Notes: generated from the letters alone by a model not told the origin. DNA of 64,000 nt from Chaetoderma sp. LZ-2023a (GCA_034401795.1 CM067374.1:136118508-136182507), one strand, 5' to 3'. Numbered from the stretch's first letter, positions 38,701 to 50,132 are shown. Numbers and translations: made by a program.

Positions 38701-40800
38701 CCCTCAGTCTCTATGACTGAGTTTATGCATAAACTCATAGCTACTCTACAGTTAATGAGCATGTGATCAGTTACCTTCAGTCTCTATGACTGAGTTTACG
38801 CATAAACTCATAGCTACTCTAGAGTTAATGAATATGTGACCAGTTACCCTCAGTCTCTATGACTGAGTTTATGCATAAACTCATAGCTACTCTAGAGTTA
38901 ATGAGCATGTGATCAGTTACCCTCAGTCTCTATGACTGAGTTTATGCATAAACTCATAGCTACTCTAGAGTTAATGAATATGTGACCAGTTACCTTCAGT
39001 CTCTATGACTGAGTTTATGCATAAACTCATAGCTACTCTAGAGTTAATGAATATGTGACCAGTTACCCTCAGTCTCTATGACTGAGTTTATGCATAAACT
39101 CATAGCTACTCTAGAGTTAATGAGCATGTGATCAGTTACCTTCAGTCTCTATGACTGAGTTTACGCATAAACTCATAGCTACTCTAGAGTTAATGAATAT
39201 GTGACCAGTTACCCTCAGTCTCTATGACTGAGTTTATGCATAAACTCATAGCTACTCTAGAGTTAATGAGCATGTGATCAGTTACCCTCAGTCTCTATGA
39301 CTGAGTTTATGCATAAACTCATAGCTACTCTAGAGTTAATGAGCATGTGATCAGTTACCCTCAGTCTCTATGGCCGAGTTTACGCATAAACTCATAGCTA
39401 CTCTAGAGTTAATGAGCATGTGATCAGTTACCCTCAGTCTCTATGGCCGAGTTTACGCATAAACTCATAGCTACTCTAGAGTTAATGAATATGTGACCAG
39501 TTACCCTCAGTCTCTATGACTGAGTTTACGCATAAACTCATAGCTACTCTAGAGTTAATGAGCATGTGATCAGTTACCCTCAGTCTCTATGACTGAGTTT
39601 ATGCATAAACTCATAGCTACTCTAGAGTTAATGAATATGTGACCAGTTACCTTCAGTCTCTATGACTGAGTTTATGCATAAACTCATAGCTACTCTAGAG
39701 TTAATGAGCATGTGATCAGTTACCCTCAGTCTCTATGGCCGAGTTTACGCATAAACTCATAGCTACTCTAGAGTTAATGAATATGTGACCAGTTACCCTC
39801 AGTCTCTATGACTGAGTTTACACATAAACTCATAGCTACTCTAGAGTTAATGAGCATGTGATCAGTTACCCTCAGTCTCTATGACTGAGTTTATGCATAA
39901 ACTCATAGCTACTCTAGAGTTAATGAATATGTGACCAGTTACCTTCAGTCTCTATGACTGAGTTTATGCATAAACTCATAGCTACTCTAGAGTTAATGAA
40001 TATGTGACCAGTTACCCTCAGTCTCTATGACTGAGTTTATGCATAAACTCATAGCTACTCTAGAGTTAATGAGCATGTGATCAGTTACCTTCAGTCTCTA
40101 TGACTGAGTTTACGCATAAACTCATAGCTACTCTAGAGTTAATGAATATGTGACCAGTTACCCTCAGTCTCTATGACTGAGTTTATGCATAAACTCATAG
40201 CTACTCTAGAGTTAATGAGCATGTGATCAGTTACCCTCAGTCTCTATGACTGAGTTTATGCATAAACTCATAGCTACTCTAGAGTTAATGAATATGTGAC
40301 CAGTTACCTTCAGTCTCTATGACTGAGTTTATGCATAAACTCATAGCTACTCTAGAGTTAATGAATATGTGACCAGTTACCCTCAGTCTCTATGACTGAG
40401 TTTATGCATAAACTCATAGCTACTCTAGAGTTAATGAATATGTGATCAGTTACCCTCAGTCTCTATGACTGAGTTTATGCATAAACTCATAGCTACTCTA
40501 GAGTTAATGAATATGTGACCAGTTACCCTCAGTCTCTATGACTGAGTTTACGCATAAACTCATAGCTACTCTAGAGTTAATGAGCATGTGATCAGTTACC
40601 TTCAGTCTCTATGACTGAGTTTATGCATAAACTCATAGCTACTCTAGAGTTAATGAATATGTGACCAGTTACCCTCAGTCTCTATGACTGAGTTTATGCA
40701 TAAACTCATAGCTACTCTAGAGTTAATGAGCATGTGATCAGTTACCCTCAGTCTCTATGACTGAGTTTACGCATAAACTCATAGCTACTCTAGAGTTAAT
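32785..40800 (+). repeat. 73-bp satellite array, about 110 units
   Basis: Unit: CCCTCAGTCTCTATGACTGA, GTTTATGCATAAACTCATAG, CTACTCTAGAGTTAATGAGC, ATGTGATCAGTTA. Each unit carries an 18-bp dyad GAGTTTATGCATAAACTC. Variants: TATG or TACG in the dyad, GACT or GGCC, CCCT or CCTT, and a linked pair GC...GATCAG or AT...GACCAG. Rare marks recur at exact multiples of 73: GATCGG at 35845 and 37086, ACTCTCAG at 36291 and 37532 (both 1241 bp = 17 units), and TACAG at 34221 and 38747 (4526 bp = 62 units). No ORF. Confidence 0.95.
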
Positions 40801-43005
40801 GAGCATGTGATCCGATACCCTCGGGTAGATGACAGCGTGCATGTGATCAGTTACCCTCGGGTAGATGACAGCATGCATGTGATCAGTTACCCTCGGGTAG
40901 ATGACAACGTGCATGTAATCAGTTACCCTCGGGTAGATGACAACGTGCATGTGATCAGTAACCCTCGGGTAGATGACAGCATGCATGTGATCAGTTACCC
41001 TCGGGTAGATGACAACATGCATGTGATCAGTTACCCTCGGGTAGATGACAACGTGCATGTGATCTGTTACCCTCCGGTAGATGACAAAGTGCATGTGATC
41101 AGTTATCCTCAGGTAAATAGCAACGTGCATGTGATCACTTACCCTCGGGTAGATGACAACATGTATGTGATCTGTTACCCTCGGGTAGATGACAGCGTGC
41201 ATGTGATCAGTTACCCTCGGGTAGATGACAGCGTGCATGTGATCAGTTACCCTCTGGTAGATGACAGCGTGCATGTGATCAGTTACTCTCGGGTAGATAG
41301 CAACATACATGTGATCTGTTACCCTTGGGCAGATGACAACGTGCATGTGATCAGTTACCCTCGGATAGATGACAATGAGCATGTGATCTGTTACCCTCGG
41401 GTAGATGACAACATGCATGTGATCTGTTAACCTTGGGCAGATGACAACGTGCATGTGATCTGTTACCCTTGGGTAGATGACAATGAGCGTGAGATGAGTT
41501 ACCCTCGGGTAAATGACAATGAGCATGTGAACTGTTACCATCGGGTAGATGACAACGTGCATGTGATGAGTTACCCTCGGGTAGATGACAATGAGCATGT
41601 GATCTGTTACGCTCGGGTAGATGACAACTTGCATGTGATCAGTTACCCTCGGGTAGATGACAACATGCATGTGATATGTTACCCTCGGGTAGATGACAAT
41701 GTGCATGTGATGAGTTACCCTCGGGTAGATGACAATGTGCATGTTATCTGTTACCCTCGGGTAGATGACAATGAGCATGTGATCAGTTACCCTCGGGTAG
41801 ATGACAATGTATATGTGATCAGTTATCCTCGGGTAGATGACAATGTGCATGTGATGAGTTACCCTCGGGTAGATGACAATGAGCATGTGATCAGTTACCC
41901 TCGGGTAGATGACAACGTATATGTGATCTGTTACCCTCGGGTAGATGACAATGAGCATGTGATGAGTTACCCTCAGGTAGATGACAATGAGCATGTGATC
42001 TGTTACCCTCGGGTAGATGACAATGAGCACGTGATAAGTTACCCTCGGGTAGATGACAACATGCATGTGATCAGTTACACTCGGGTAGATGACAATGTGC
42101 ATGTCATCAGTTACCCTCGGATAGATAACAACATGCATGTGATCAGTTACCCTCGGGTAGATGACAATGTGCATGTGATCAGTTACCCTCAGGTAGATGA
42201 CAACATGCATGTGATCTGTTACCCTCGGGTAGATGACAACGTGCATGTGATCAGTTACCGTTAGGTAGACGACAACATGCATGTGATCAGTTACCCTTGG
42301 GTAGATGACAACATGCATGTGATCTGTTACCCTCGGGTAGATGACAGCGTGCATGTGATCAGTTACCCTCGGGTAGATGACAGCGTGCATGTGATCAGTT
42401 ACTCTCGGGTAGATAGCAACATACATGTGATCTGTTACCCTTGGGCAGATGACAATGAGCACGTGATAAGTTACCCTCGGGTAGATGACAACATACATGT
42501 GATCAGTTACCCTCAGATAGATGACAACATGCATGTGATCTGTTACCCTCGGGTAGATGACAATGTGCATGTCATCAGTTACCCTCGGATAGATAACAAC
42601 GTGCGTGTTATGTTACCCTCGGGTAGATGACAACATGCATGTGATCAGTTACACTCGGGTAGATGACAATGTGCATGTCATCAGTTACCCTCGGATAGAT
42701 AACAACATGCATGTGATCAGTTACCCTCGGGTAGATGACAATGTGCATGTGATCAGTTACCCTCAGATAGATGACAACATGCATGTGATCAGTTACCCTT
42801 GGGTAGATGACAACATGCATGTGATCTGTTACCCTCGGGTAGATGACAACGTGCATGTGATCAGTTACCCTCGGGTAGATGACAACATGCATGTGATCAG
42901 TTACCGTTAGGTAGACGACAACATGCATGTGATCAGTTACCCTTGGGTAGATGACAACATGCATGTGATCTGTTTACCCTCGGGTAGATGACAATGAGCA
43001 TGAGT
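40801..43005 (+). repeat. 36-bp satellite array, about 61 units
   Basis: Unit: GCATGTGATCAGTTACCCTC then GGGTAGATGACAACAT. It follows directly on the 73-bp array and shares the 20-bp box GCATGTGATCAGTTACCCTC with it. Since 36 is a multiple of three, frames stay open on both strands (up to 610 codons), reading 12-residue repeats with YPRV on each strand. Almost certainly not coding. Confidence 0.95.
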
Positions 43006-43977
43006 TGACATACTTATTTACATTGATTTCAATACAAACGCGTGACCTACTTGACTTACCCTGTTTCATAGGTGGGTAGCCTCGGGGTAGGTACTAGAAT
43101 ATGTACCGCACTCTTGCCATTTATGCGCTACTCTAGTAACTCGAGTAGCTACTCTACTAGGGGCACAATCTCTGCTAATGAAATTAATTTTTATACACCC
43201 GTGATGGTGTCTGTCTGTCTGTTAGCAAATATGTCCGCGCCATATCTCAGTTTTTAATTTATGTTTGAAATTTTTGTTTCAGTGGACATGTTAGGTAGAG
43301 ATGATGTAGATGATGTGTCAATTTTGCTTCAGCAAGATGTGTCCATATTTGTGAGAGTTATCCCCCCTAAAATGCTTAAAATGTGTGAATAATTTCGAGT
43401 CCTGGCCATATCTCAAAAGGTTTTTAATGTACTTTTGAAATTTCTTTCATGATTTTGTTTCAGTGAGATCCACCCGTATTTGTGAGAGTTATCCCCCTAA
43501 ATAGTAAAATTCATAAAAATCTATTTATCCAGGCCAGATGTCAGAGAATTCTGAACCGACATTTGAAATTCCTTTTCTAGTGGACATTTAGGTAAAGACA
43601 GTGTCCTGATTCTGTTTCGGTGAGATCTGTCCATATTTGCCATAGTTTTAAATTAATCAGACGGGTGTATTAAGCCCGGTTAGGCGGTGCTCTTGTTTAG
43701 AATTGTGGCCTATTTCAACTGGGATTGGGTTGTTTTTTTAGTTTGGGGATGATTTACATCCAGTTTATGCTTTTAAGCTCACATTTGGACCAAGATAGAT
43801 TATGGCATGGTGACCATCAGGCATCCATTTGGCAGTCATTCATCTGGCAGCTTTTGATTTAAAATGCTACTCATCTTGGCAGATTTGAACAAAATTTGAC
43901 TGGAAGGACCTTAGTATGGTAGGTTTCAAAACCTTGGCCATCTTGGATATTCCAAAGGTTTCCAGAAATACTGCTGT
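43006..43977. other. intergenic DNA with a degenerate MITE-like segment
   Basis: TTTTTATACACCCGTGATGG at about 43190 and ACGGGTGTATTAAGCC at about 43658 form short inverted ends around diverged ~110-bp repeats containing CCATATTTG and GAGAGTTATCCCCC. The flanks show nothing else. Confidence 0.4.
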
Positions 43978-44160
43978 AGACCAGTCAAATTAGTTTCAAA
44001 ATATTCAATAGATAGTTGAGTAAATAGTAAATACATACAATTCGTGACGGACTAATCACTAATAATCACAGAGCTAGATACATGTACGTCATTCATTATG
44101 CATTATGATTCTGATGTTCAGACTATGTATGACGTAATTGGTTATGACGTCATATACTTG
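43978..44160 (+). repeat. MITE-1, right half only
   Basis: Starts at CCAGTCAAATTAGTTTC and runs through ACATACAATTCG and GGTTATGACGTCATATAC. It ends where the 39-bp array begins. Confidence 0.55.
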
Positions 44161-44169
44161 AGTGACAGG

Positions 44170-45285
44170 TCAGATCTATCCACTGACCACACTTGGGTTT
44201 GTCACCCGGGCACACACAGCATTGACCACACTTGTGTTTGTCACTCGGGACCATACAGCATTGACCACACTCCTGTTTGTCACTCAGGAACATACAGCAT
44301 TGACCACACTCGTGTTTGTCACCTGGGAACATACAGCATCGACCACACTCGTATTTGTCACTCCGGAACATACAGCATTGACCACTCGTGTTTGTCACTC
44401 GGGAGCATAAAGCATTGACCACACTCGTGTTTGTCACCCGGGAGAGAACACAGCATTGACCACACTCATGTTTGTCACTCAGGAACATACAGCATTGACC
44501 ACACTCGTGTTTGTCACTTGGGAACATACAGCATTGACCACACTCATGTTTGTCACTCAGGAACATACAGCATTGACCACACTCTTGTTTGTCACCCGGG
44601 AGCACAGCAATGACCACACTCATGTTTCAGCATTGACCACACTTGTTTCAGCATTGACCACACTTGTGTTTGTCACCCGGGAGAGAGCATACAGCATTGA
44701 CCACACTCGTATTTGTCACTTGGGAACATACAGCCATTGACCACACTCGGGTTTGTCACCCCCGGGACAGAGCATACAGCATTGACCAGACTCGTGTTTG
44801 TCACTTCGGAACATACAGCCATTGACCACACTCGTGTTTGTCACTCAGGAGCATACAGCATTGACTATACTCATGTTTGTCACCCGGGAGAGAACACACA
44901 GCATTGACCACACTCGTAATTGTCACTTGGGAACATACAGCCATTGACCACACTCGTGTTTGTCACTCAGGAGCATACAGCATTGACCACACTCGTGTTT
45001 GTCACCCGGGAGAGAACACACAGCATTGACCACACTCGTGTTTGTCACTTCGGAACATACAACCATTGACCAGACTCATGTTTGTCACTCGGGAGCTTAA
45101 AGCATTGACCAGACTTGTGTTTGTCACTCAGGAGCATAAAGCATTGACCACACTCATGTTTGTCACTCGGGAACATACAGCATTGACCACACTCGTGTTT
45201 GTCACCCGGGAACATACAGCATTGACCACACTCGTGTTTGTCACTCGGGAGGGAGCACACAGCAATGACCACAGCTATACCTCGA
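44170..45285 (+). repeat. 39-bp satellite array, about 28 units
   Basis: Unit: CATTGACCACACTCGTGTTT then GTCACTCGGGAACATACAG. A CCCGGGAGAGAACACA variant recurs at about 44440, 44880 and 45005. 39 is a multiple of three, so short Cys- and Thr-rich ORFs appear on both strands; I regard them as non-coding. Confidence 0.93.
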
Positions 45286-45486
45286 CCACACAATGTTACA
45301 CATGAGAATATTTTTTATTTTAAATACATGTGATGTTTAATGTCATTATAATATAAACTTTATAATCTCATCTTATGACAACATAATGAATAAATTCTAT
45401 AATGGAAAATAGACTCGACACAAAATTTAAGTATTTAATGATGAGGATTAATGAGAAATCTTGAACAATAATAATAACAGCAACAA

Positions 45487-45832
45487 TGAAGGTATCCAGT
45501 TTTAGCTATGCCCCGCCCATCTCTAGCTATGCCCCGCCCATCGCTAGCTAAGCTCCACCCACACATTGCACGTGTTGGGATTGACCGATCCCTGTACTCT
45601 CAAGCTGTTGAATATTTTGTAATTAATTTGACGGCCCAGTCAAATTAGTTTCAAAATATATTCAACTGCATGTTTATGAGAGACATAATTTGTACAGCAC
45701 GCTTAGTCCGTCATCAATTAAGCGTTCATGACGAACTTAACATTCATGATGTAATTGATTATGACATCATCCTACACGTCACGTAGTTAAATTTTGACAT
45801 CATATGATTGTTGGATAAACTAGAATCCTCCA
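45487..45832 (+). mobile_element. MITE-1 with an extra 21-bp internal unit
   Basis: From GTATCCAGTTTTAGCTATG to AACTAGAATCCTCCATTG. The TAGCTATGCCCCGCCCATC unit occurs twice in tandem, followed by a third diverged unit (AGCTAAGCTCCACCCAC), against one plus a diverged unit in most copies. Confidence 0.7.
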
Positions 45833-45844
45833 TTGATAAGCAAC

Positions 45845-46091
45845 AAATTCATGTACATAACAATTGAAACTATGGTACATAGCAGACACTGAATAACGCT
45901 CAGTAACACAATTCAAGCTATGGTACATAGCAGACACTGAAGCACGCTCAGTAACACAATTCAAACTACGGTACTTAGCATGACACTGAAGCACGCTCAG
46001 TAACACAATTCAAACTATGGTACATAGCAGACACTGAATCGCCATCAAACCCCGGTACACAGCTGGCACTGAATCAGTAACAGTAACACAA
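45845..46091 (+). repeat. 48-bp tandem repeat, left part
   Basis: Units of CAGTAACACAATTCAAACTA followed by TGGTACATAGCAGACACTGA and ATCACGCT-like ends. Interrupted by the element at 46092-46669; about five units here. Confidence 0.8.
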
Positions 46092-46669
46092 TACACCTTT
46101 CCCACACTGACGTCATTATGCCGGGATTCCCCTAAATCAACAGCAAAACAGCTGGCTGGTAACAAGAAGCTGGCCCGCATTGAGTTACTATTGCACTACA
46201 ATACACTGCAGTTTAAACCGTTCCTATGATAAACTAAAATTACTATATTAATTAAGTCATACATCATTGGAAAGCGCATTCAATTGTCTAAACATTAATG
46301 CATTATTTTTTGTTTTTGTAAATCTTATTGGGTAATTTGCATATATAAAATAGACCATTATACCCAAGTTCATTAAATCAAGTGCACAATAGGGGAGTTT
46401 TAAAAATTATCAACTGTATTAAATTTTACAAAACTAAAAACGAATACATAAACGTATAGAAAATTGGCTTACCTTTCCATTGATGTATGACTTCAATAAT
46501 ATTATGAAATTAGTTCTTCATATAAACTGCTTAAAGTGCGTTGTATCCGATTCCAATAGTAAAGTAATGCTGTTTGCGCGTCGGCTATCACCGTCACCAG
46601 CCAGAAGTGGTATGCGCGATGCATTCCGGGAAGGTATTTCCTAAAATACGCTAATGTGGGAAAGGTCTA
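46092..46669. mobile_element. 578-bp MITE inserted in the 48-bp array
   Basis: Ends TACACCTTTCCCACA and TGTGGGAAAGGTCTA are inverted repeats. The subterminal TGCCGGGATTCCC block on the left resembles the complement of CATTCCGGGAAGG on the right. No ORF. The array resumes immediately at TTCAAACTACGG. Confidence 0.7.
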
Positions 46670-46790
46670 TTCAAACTACGGTACATAGCAAACACTAAAT
46701 CACACTCAGTAACACAATTCAAGCTGTTGTACATGATAGACACTGAATCACGCTCTGTAACACAATCCAGACTTTGTACATGTAAGTATT
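46670..46790 (+). repeat. 48-bp tandem repeat, right part
   Basis: About two further units (TTCAAACTACGGTACATAGC; CAGTAACACAATTCAAGCTG; CTGTAACACAATCCAGAC), increasingly diverged. Confidence 0.7.
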
Positions 46791-46960
46791 TCAATGATCA
46801 AAATAGAATAAATCTTTGTTTAGTGAATGTCTATATTTGTAAGCCAAGAGAATACTTTTTTAATTTACCACTGGAACAACTGGCTGAAAATATTAAATAG
46901 TTTCCCTGGTAAGTTGTCTGAGAATTGAGACGCCAGAACTTCCAACAGGTAAAGTGTTAA

Positions 46961-47195
46961 CTGTCAAGATGCCACAAAGCGGCCTCTGTACTGGTTTTGA
47001 ATAATGTCCATTTGCAGACCAAGAGATTGAAGAAGACTATTTTTGAAAATTTACCACTGGACTGACTGACTCGCTAATCAAGCTAATCATTCCAGCGCTA
47101 AATTTTTAAAAATAGTTGTCTTTTGGCCTGCAAATGGACATTCAAAAAGCAAATATTTTTTGATTTTTTTTTTAACAAATTTCGTCATTAAAGGG
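46961..47195 (+). mobile_element. MITE-2 copy
   Basis: TTAA at 46957-46960 and at 47196-47199. It contains AATGTCCATTTGCAGACC, hairpin arms TTTACCACTGGA and TCCAGCGCTAAATTT, GGCCTGCAAATGGACATT, and ends in CATTAAAGGG. Confidence 0.7.
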
Positions 47196-47199
47196 TTAA

Positions 47200-47819
47200 A
47201 CAAAGAGAATGAGCTTTGCTCACAACTGAGATTCATTATCCTCTAAAAATATTCTGTTGACTATTTTGAAAACAATTTGACTGGAAGTTGTTGCTGCCTT
47301 ATTGATATGCTAAGATCTTGTGATTGAAGGGGTTAATGATAAACTACAACTACAATTATTGATAAGAAATACATTCAATTCTACTTACTTTCATAAAACA
47401 ACGACACATTTGTCCAATGAGATATTTTTCAATCGTGCCGCCATGAATTTAAAATGTTAAAACAGCTTTAAAACAATCCTTTGAAAAATTATTGGTTTTG
47501 TGTTGTAGCTTTTGATCCCAAAATTGGCATACAAATTTGCGACGCTTCCAACCAACTTTGGAAAAAATCCTTCAGTACAACCAGAATTATTTTTAAATGT
47601 CTTAAGAACAACAATAAGCACTCGCATAAACCTTGGCATCTAGCGATGTTGCTAAAATGTTCGCTTTTCTTTTCTAATAGAAAGTAGGACAGAACCCTAA
47701 AAAGTATGACATTAGTACTACAGATCTGTAACAAGAAAATAAGAAACTTGTCATTTGTTAGTTGGCTTTCTTTGCCTTCAACATCGCATCCCAGATTGAT
47801 AGATATGTCTATTGCCTTA
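47200..47819. other. intergenic DNA, nothing recognised
   Basis: AT-rich, apart from a short MITE-1-like fragment (about 47250-47310, ATTTTGAAAACAATTTGACTGG). No supported gene. Confidence 0.4.
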
Positions 47820-47821
47820 TA

Positions 47822-49482
47822 TACACCTGTGCAAAAGTTAAGCACCAGCAAAAACAATAGAACGTAGAAACATGATGGTACAACTAGGCTGCCATACTTT
47901 TTGTCCCCGCGTTAGCTGACATAATTCCAAGTACGAAATGCACATGCATGCATGACTTCACGCCGCTTGATGTCCGTGCGTGGCGGGAAACAGCACACGT
48001 GTTCAGTTATGTAAAAGTCCAGTTTGAGGTGTAGAACATTACATACAGATTTAGGCGACAAGATTAGGAATTTTGTGTTCATGACCGTGGTTTATTTGTA
48101 CAGAGAGAATTAGCTCTTGATTGTGAACCGCTATGGCAAGACGAAGGTTAAGTGATCGTGTGAAATGGCAAATCATAGGCATGCATACTACTGGTATGTC
48201 ATGCAGAGAGATTGGCAGACAGCTGAACATTAACCATACTCTAATCAGTCGTTTGATTGCAAAACATGGGCAAACTAACGAGGTGAAGGACAGGCCTAGA
48301 TCTGGAAGACCGAAGAAGACTACTGCCCGTGATGATCGAGCCCTAGTACGCCTTGTTAGGAGATCTCCATTCACCAACAGCAGAGTGCTCAGCCAGCAAT
48401 GGGAAACGCGCAATAGAGTGTCAATGTCTACCGTCAAAAGGAGACTGTATGCTGCTGGCATGAAAGCTAGGAGACCTGTCAGACGTCCTCTCCTCACTGC
48501 ACACCACAAAGAGGAGCGTCTGAGGTGGTGCAACGAAAGAAGACACTGGAACATGAGATCCTGGAGACGGGTACACTGGTCCGATGAAAGTCGGTTCCTG
48601 CTTCATGCCACAGATGGTCGAACTCGTGTATGGAGGTCCAGACGCACGGCGTACGACCAACGTAACATCATGGAAGAAGTTCCATTTGGTGGAGGTTCCG
48701 TTATGATATGGGGGTGTATCTCATTTGATTGTAAGCTGGATCTGTTGACTGTACCTGGAACACTAAATGGACACAGATATCAAGATTCCATACTGGATAG
48801 AGTTGTGGTCCCTCATTTTGTAAATCATGCACCTGGAACCCACCCTATATTCATGGATGACAACGCCCGACAACATCGTGCTAGAGCTGTGCATGAATAC
48901 CTCCGCCAGAATGCCATCGAAACCCTACCATGGCCAGCAAGGAGCCCTGACATGAACCCTATTGAGCATATCTGGGACATTCTGGGAAACATGGTGAGAA
49001 GGAGGGATCCTTCTGTGCAGAACCTACAGGAATTAACAGACGCACTCCATCTTGAATGGCAACGAATACCACAATGGCGTATCAGTCGGTTGGTGACCAG
49101 CATGAGACGTCGTGTCCAGGCCGTCATCCAGGCACAAGGTGGATATACCCGGTATTAATAATGACAGTCTCAAACTCGTGCACAGATGTTAAACTTCGTT
49201 TTCAGACACCATTAATGACAATCTAGCCACGTGTGTCAACTGTAGGGCAATAGTTGTCAGTTGTGTCAACGTAACCATATTCAGGCCTCGTTTTCAAGTT
49301 CCAACAAAAACATACAGTGTTTCCCCACCATCATAATCAGCATTCCTCTAGTTGCATTATTACCTCTTGCACTAAGATGGATGGGTACATAAATGTTTAT
49401 GCTATTGCTTTCTTCATAGCACATGAATATACCCTCGCATGTGCGTAAAAATAGGGTGGTGCTTAACTTTTGCACAGGTGTA
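47822..49482 (+). mobile_element. Tc1/mariner transposon, apparently complete
   Basis: 1661 bp with perfect 26-bp inverted ends (TACACCTGTGCAAAAGTTAA plus GCACCA, 47822-47847 and 49457-49482), flanked by TA on each side (47820-47821, 49483-49484). It encodes an uninterrupted transposase. Perfect ends and an open frame indicate a young insertion. It lies between two convergent host genes. Confidence 0.93.
48133..49158 (+). CDS. Tc1-family transposase, DD34E
   Basis: 341 residues, the normal length for Tc1 transposases. The N-terminal paired-type helix-turn-helix DNA-binding region spans about 1-110, with the first HTH around GMSCREIGRQLNINHTLISR (21-40), a GRPK hook motif at 58-61, and a second HTH before residue 110. 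The catalytic DDE domain has Asp151 (VHWSDES), Asp243 (MDDNA) and Glu278 (DMNPIEHIW); 34 residues separate the last two. The Gly-rich FGGGSVMIWGC (185-195) is also typical. The ATG at 48133 is about 310 bp from the left end. All catalytic residues and the frame are present, so the enzyme could be active. It cuts and pastes the element at TA sites. Confidence 0.95.
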   Translation: MARRRLSDRVKWQIIGMHTTGMSCREIGRQLNINHTLISRLIAKHGQTNEVKDRPRSGRPKKTTARDDRALVRLVRRSPFTNSRVLSQQWETRNRVSMSTVKRRLYAAGMKARRPVRRPLLTAHHKEERLRWCNERRHWNMRSWRRVHWSDESRFLLHATDGRTRVWRSRRTAYDQRNIMEEVPFGGGSVMIWGCISFDCKLDLLTVPGTLNGHRYQDSILDRVVVPHFVNHAPGTHPIFMDDNARQHRARAVHEYLRQNAIETLPWPARSPDMNPIEHIWDILGNMVRRRDPSVQNLQELTDALHLEWQRIPQWRISRLVTSMRRRVQAVIQAQGGYTRY

Positions 49483-49553
49483 TATAATAATATGCATCAG
49501 ATTTTCAAAGAATAAAACTGATGAAACACGTGTGCATAATACATGTAAGAATG

Positions 49554-49935
49554 TACATTTCCAGTTTTAGCTATGCCCCGCCCACCTCTAGCTAAGCTTA
49601 ACCCACACCTGGGATCGATCGATCCCAGATCTCCCTGACTTTCAATTTCCAGAAAGCTATACAGATAAGCGGTTAAATATTTTAAAACTAATTTGACTGG
49701 GCACTGTTGCTGCCTATGGCAGCAACAGCGCCCAGTCAAATTAGTTTCAACAGAATATTTATTACATAGTAAAGACATACAATTCGTAAAACAACGCATA
49801 GTCCATCTTCAATTATGCATTCGTGACGTACTTATCTATGCCATTCATGACATGATTTATTATGATGTCATTCTATATGTCACAAAGTTAATTATGATGT
49901 CATATGATGGTTGGATAAAGTGGAAAGGTTCATTG
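49554..49935 (+). mobile_element. MITE-1, near full-length copy, 48 bp from the DPY19-like stop
   Basis: From ACATTTCCAGTTTTAGCTAT to AAAGTGGAAAGGTTCATTG. The hairpin core is well kept: GGGCACTGTTGCTGCC and its complement. It abuts the 3' end of the host gene on the opposite strand. Confidence 0.7.
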
Positions 49936-49982
49936 AGAATATATATTCTGTTTCTTTCGGAATTTATGTATTTTAACCTGTG

Positions 49983-50132
49983 TTATAGCAGCTGATATAT
50001 TCTAAATGTTTTATTCGTAAATACGGATTTAAATAACTTTGCATAGTTTGGTTTGTTGTAGCGTACTTCATTGCAGAATCGTGGTGTACTATTGCGAACC
50101 AGGCCCTCCTCAACCTTACCACTATCTGGAAT
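49983..50132 (-). CDS. DPY19-like last exon
   Basis: Acceptor CCTTTACAG then ATTCCAGATAG. 49 residues, IPDSGKVEEGLVRN to TFRIYQLL, then TAA at 49985-49983. The PRFCNEV and NKTFRIY patches are family signatures. Confidence 0.86.
   Translation of the reverse strand: MPDSGKVEEGLVRNSTPRFCNEVRYNKPNYAKLFKSVFTNKTFRIYQLL

Noticed and set aside
32785..40800. CRISPR-like array
   Set aside because: Units are contiguous and nearly identical with no unique spacers; the context is eukaryotic.
40738..42570. 610-codon minus-strand ORF and several + strand ORFs of 100-270 codons
   Set aside because: Artefacts of a 36-bp repeat with few stops, open on both strands at once.
44098..45305. Cys/Thr-rich repeat ORFs on both strands
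   Set aside because: By-products of the 39-bp array.
48051..48660. Minus-strand ORFs of 167 and 79 codons
   Set aside because: Shadows of the Tc1 transposase.
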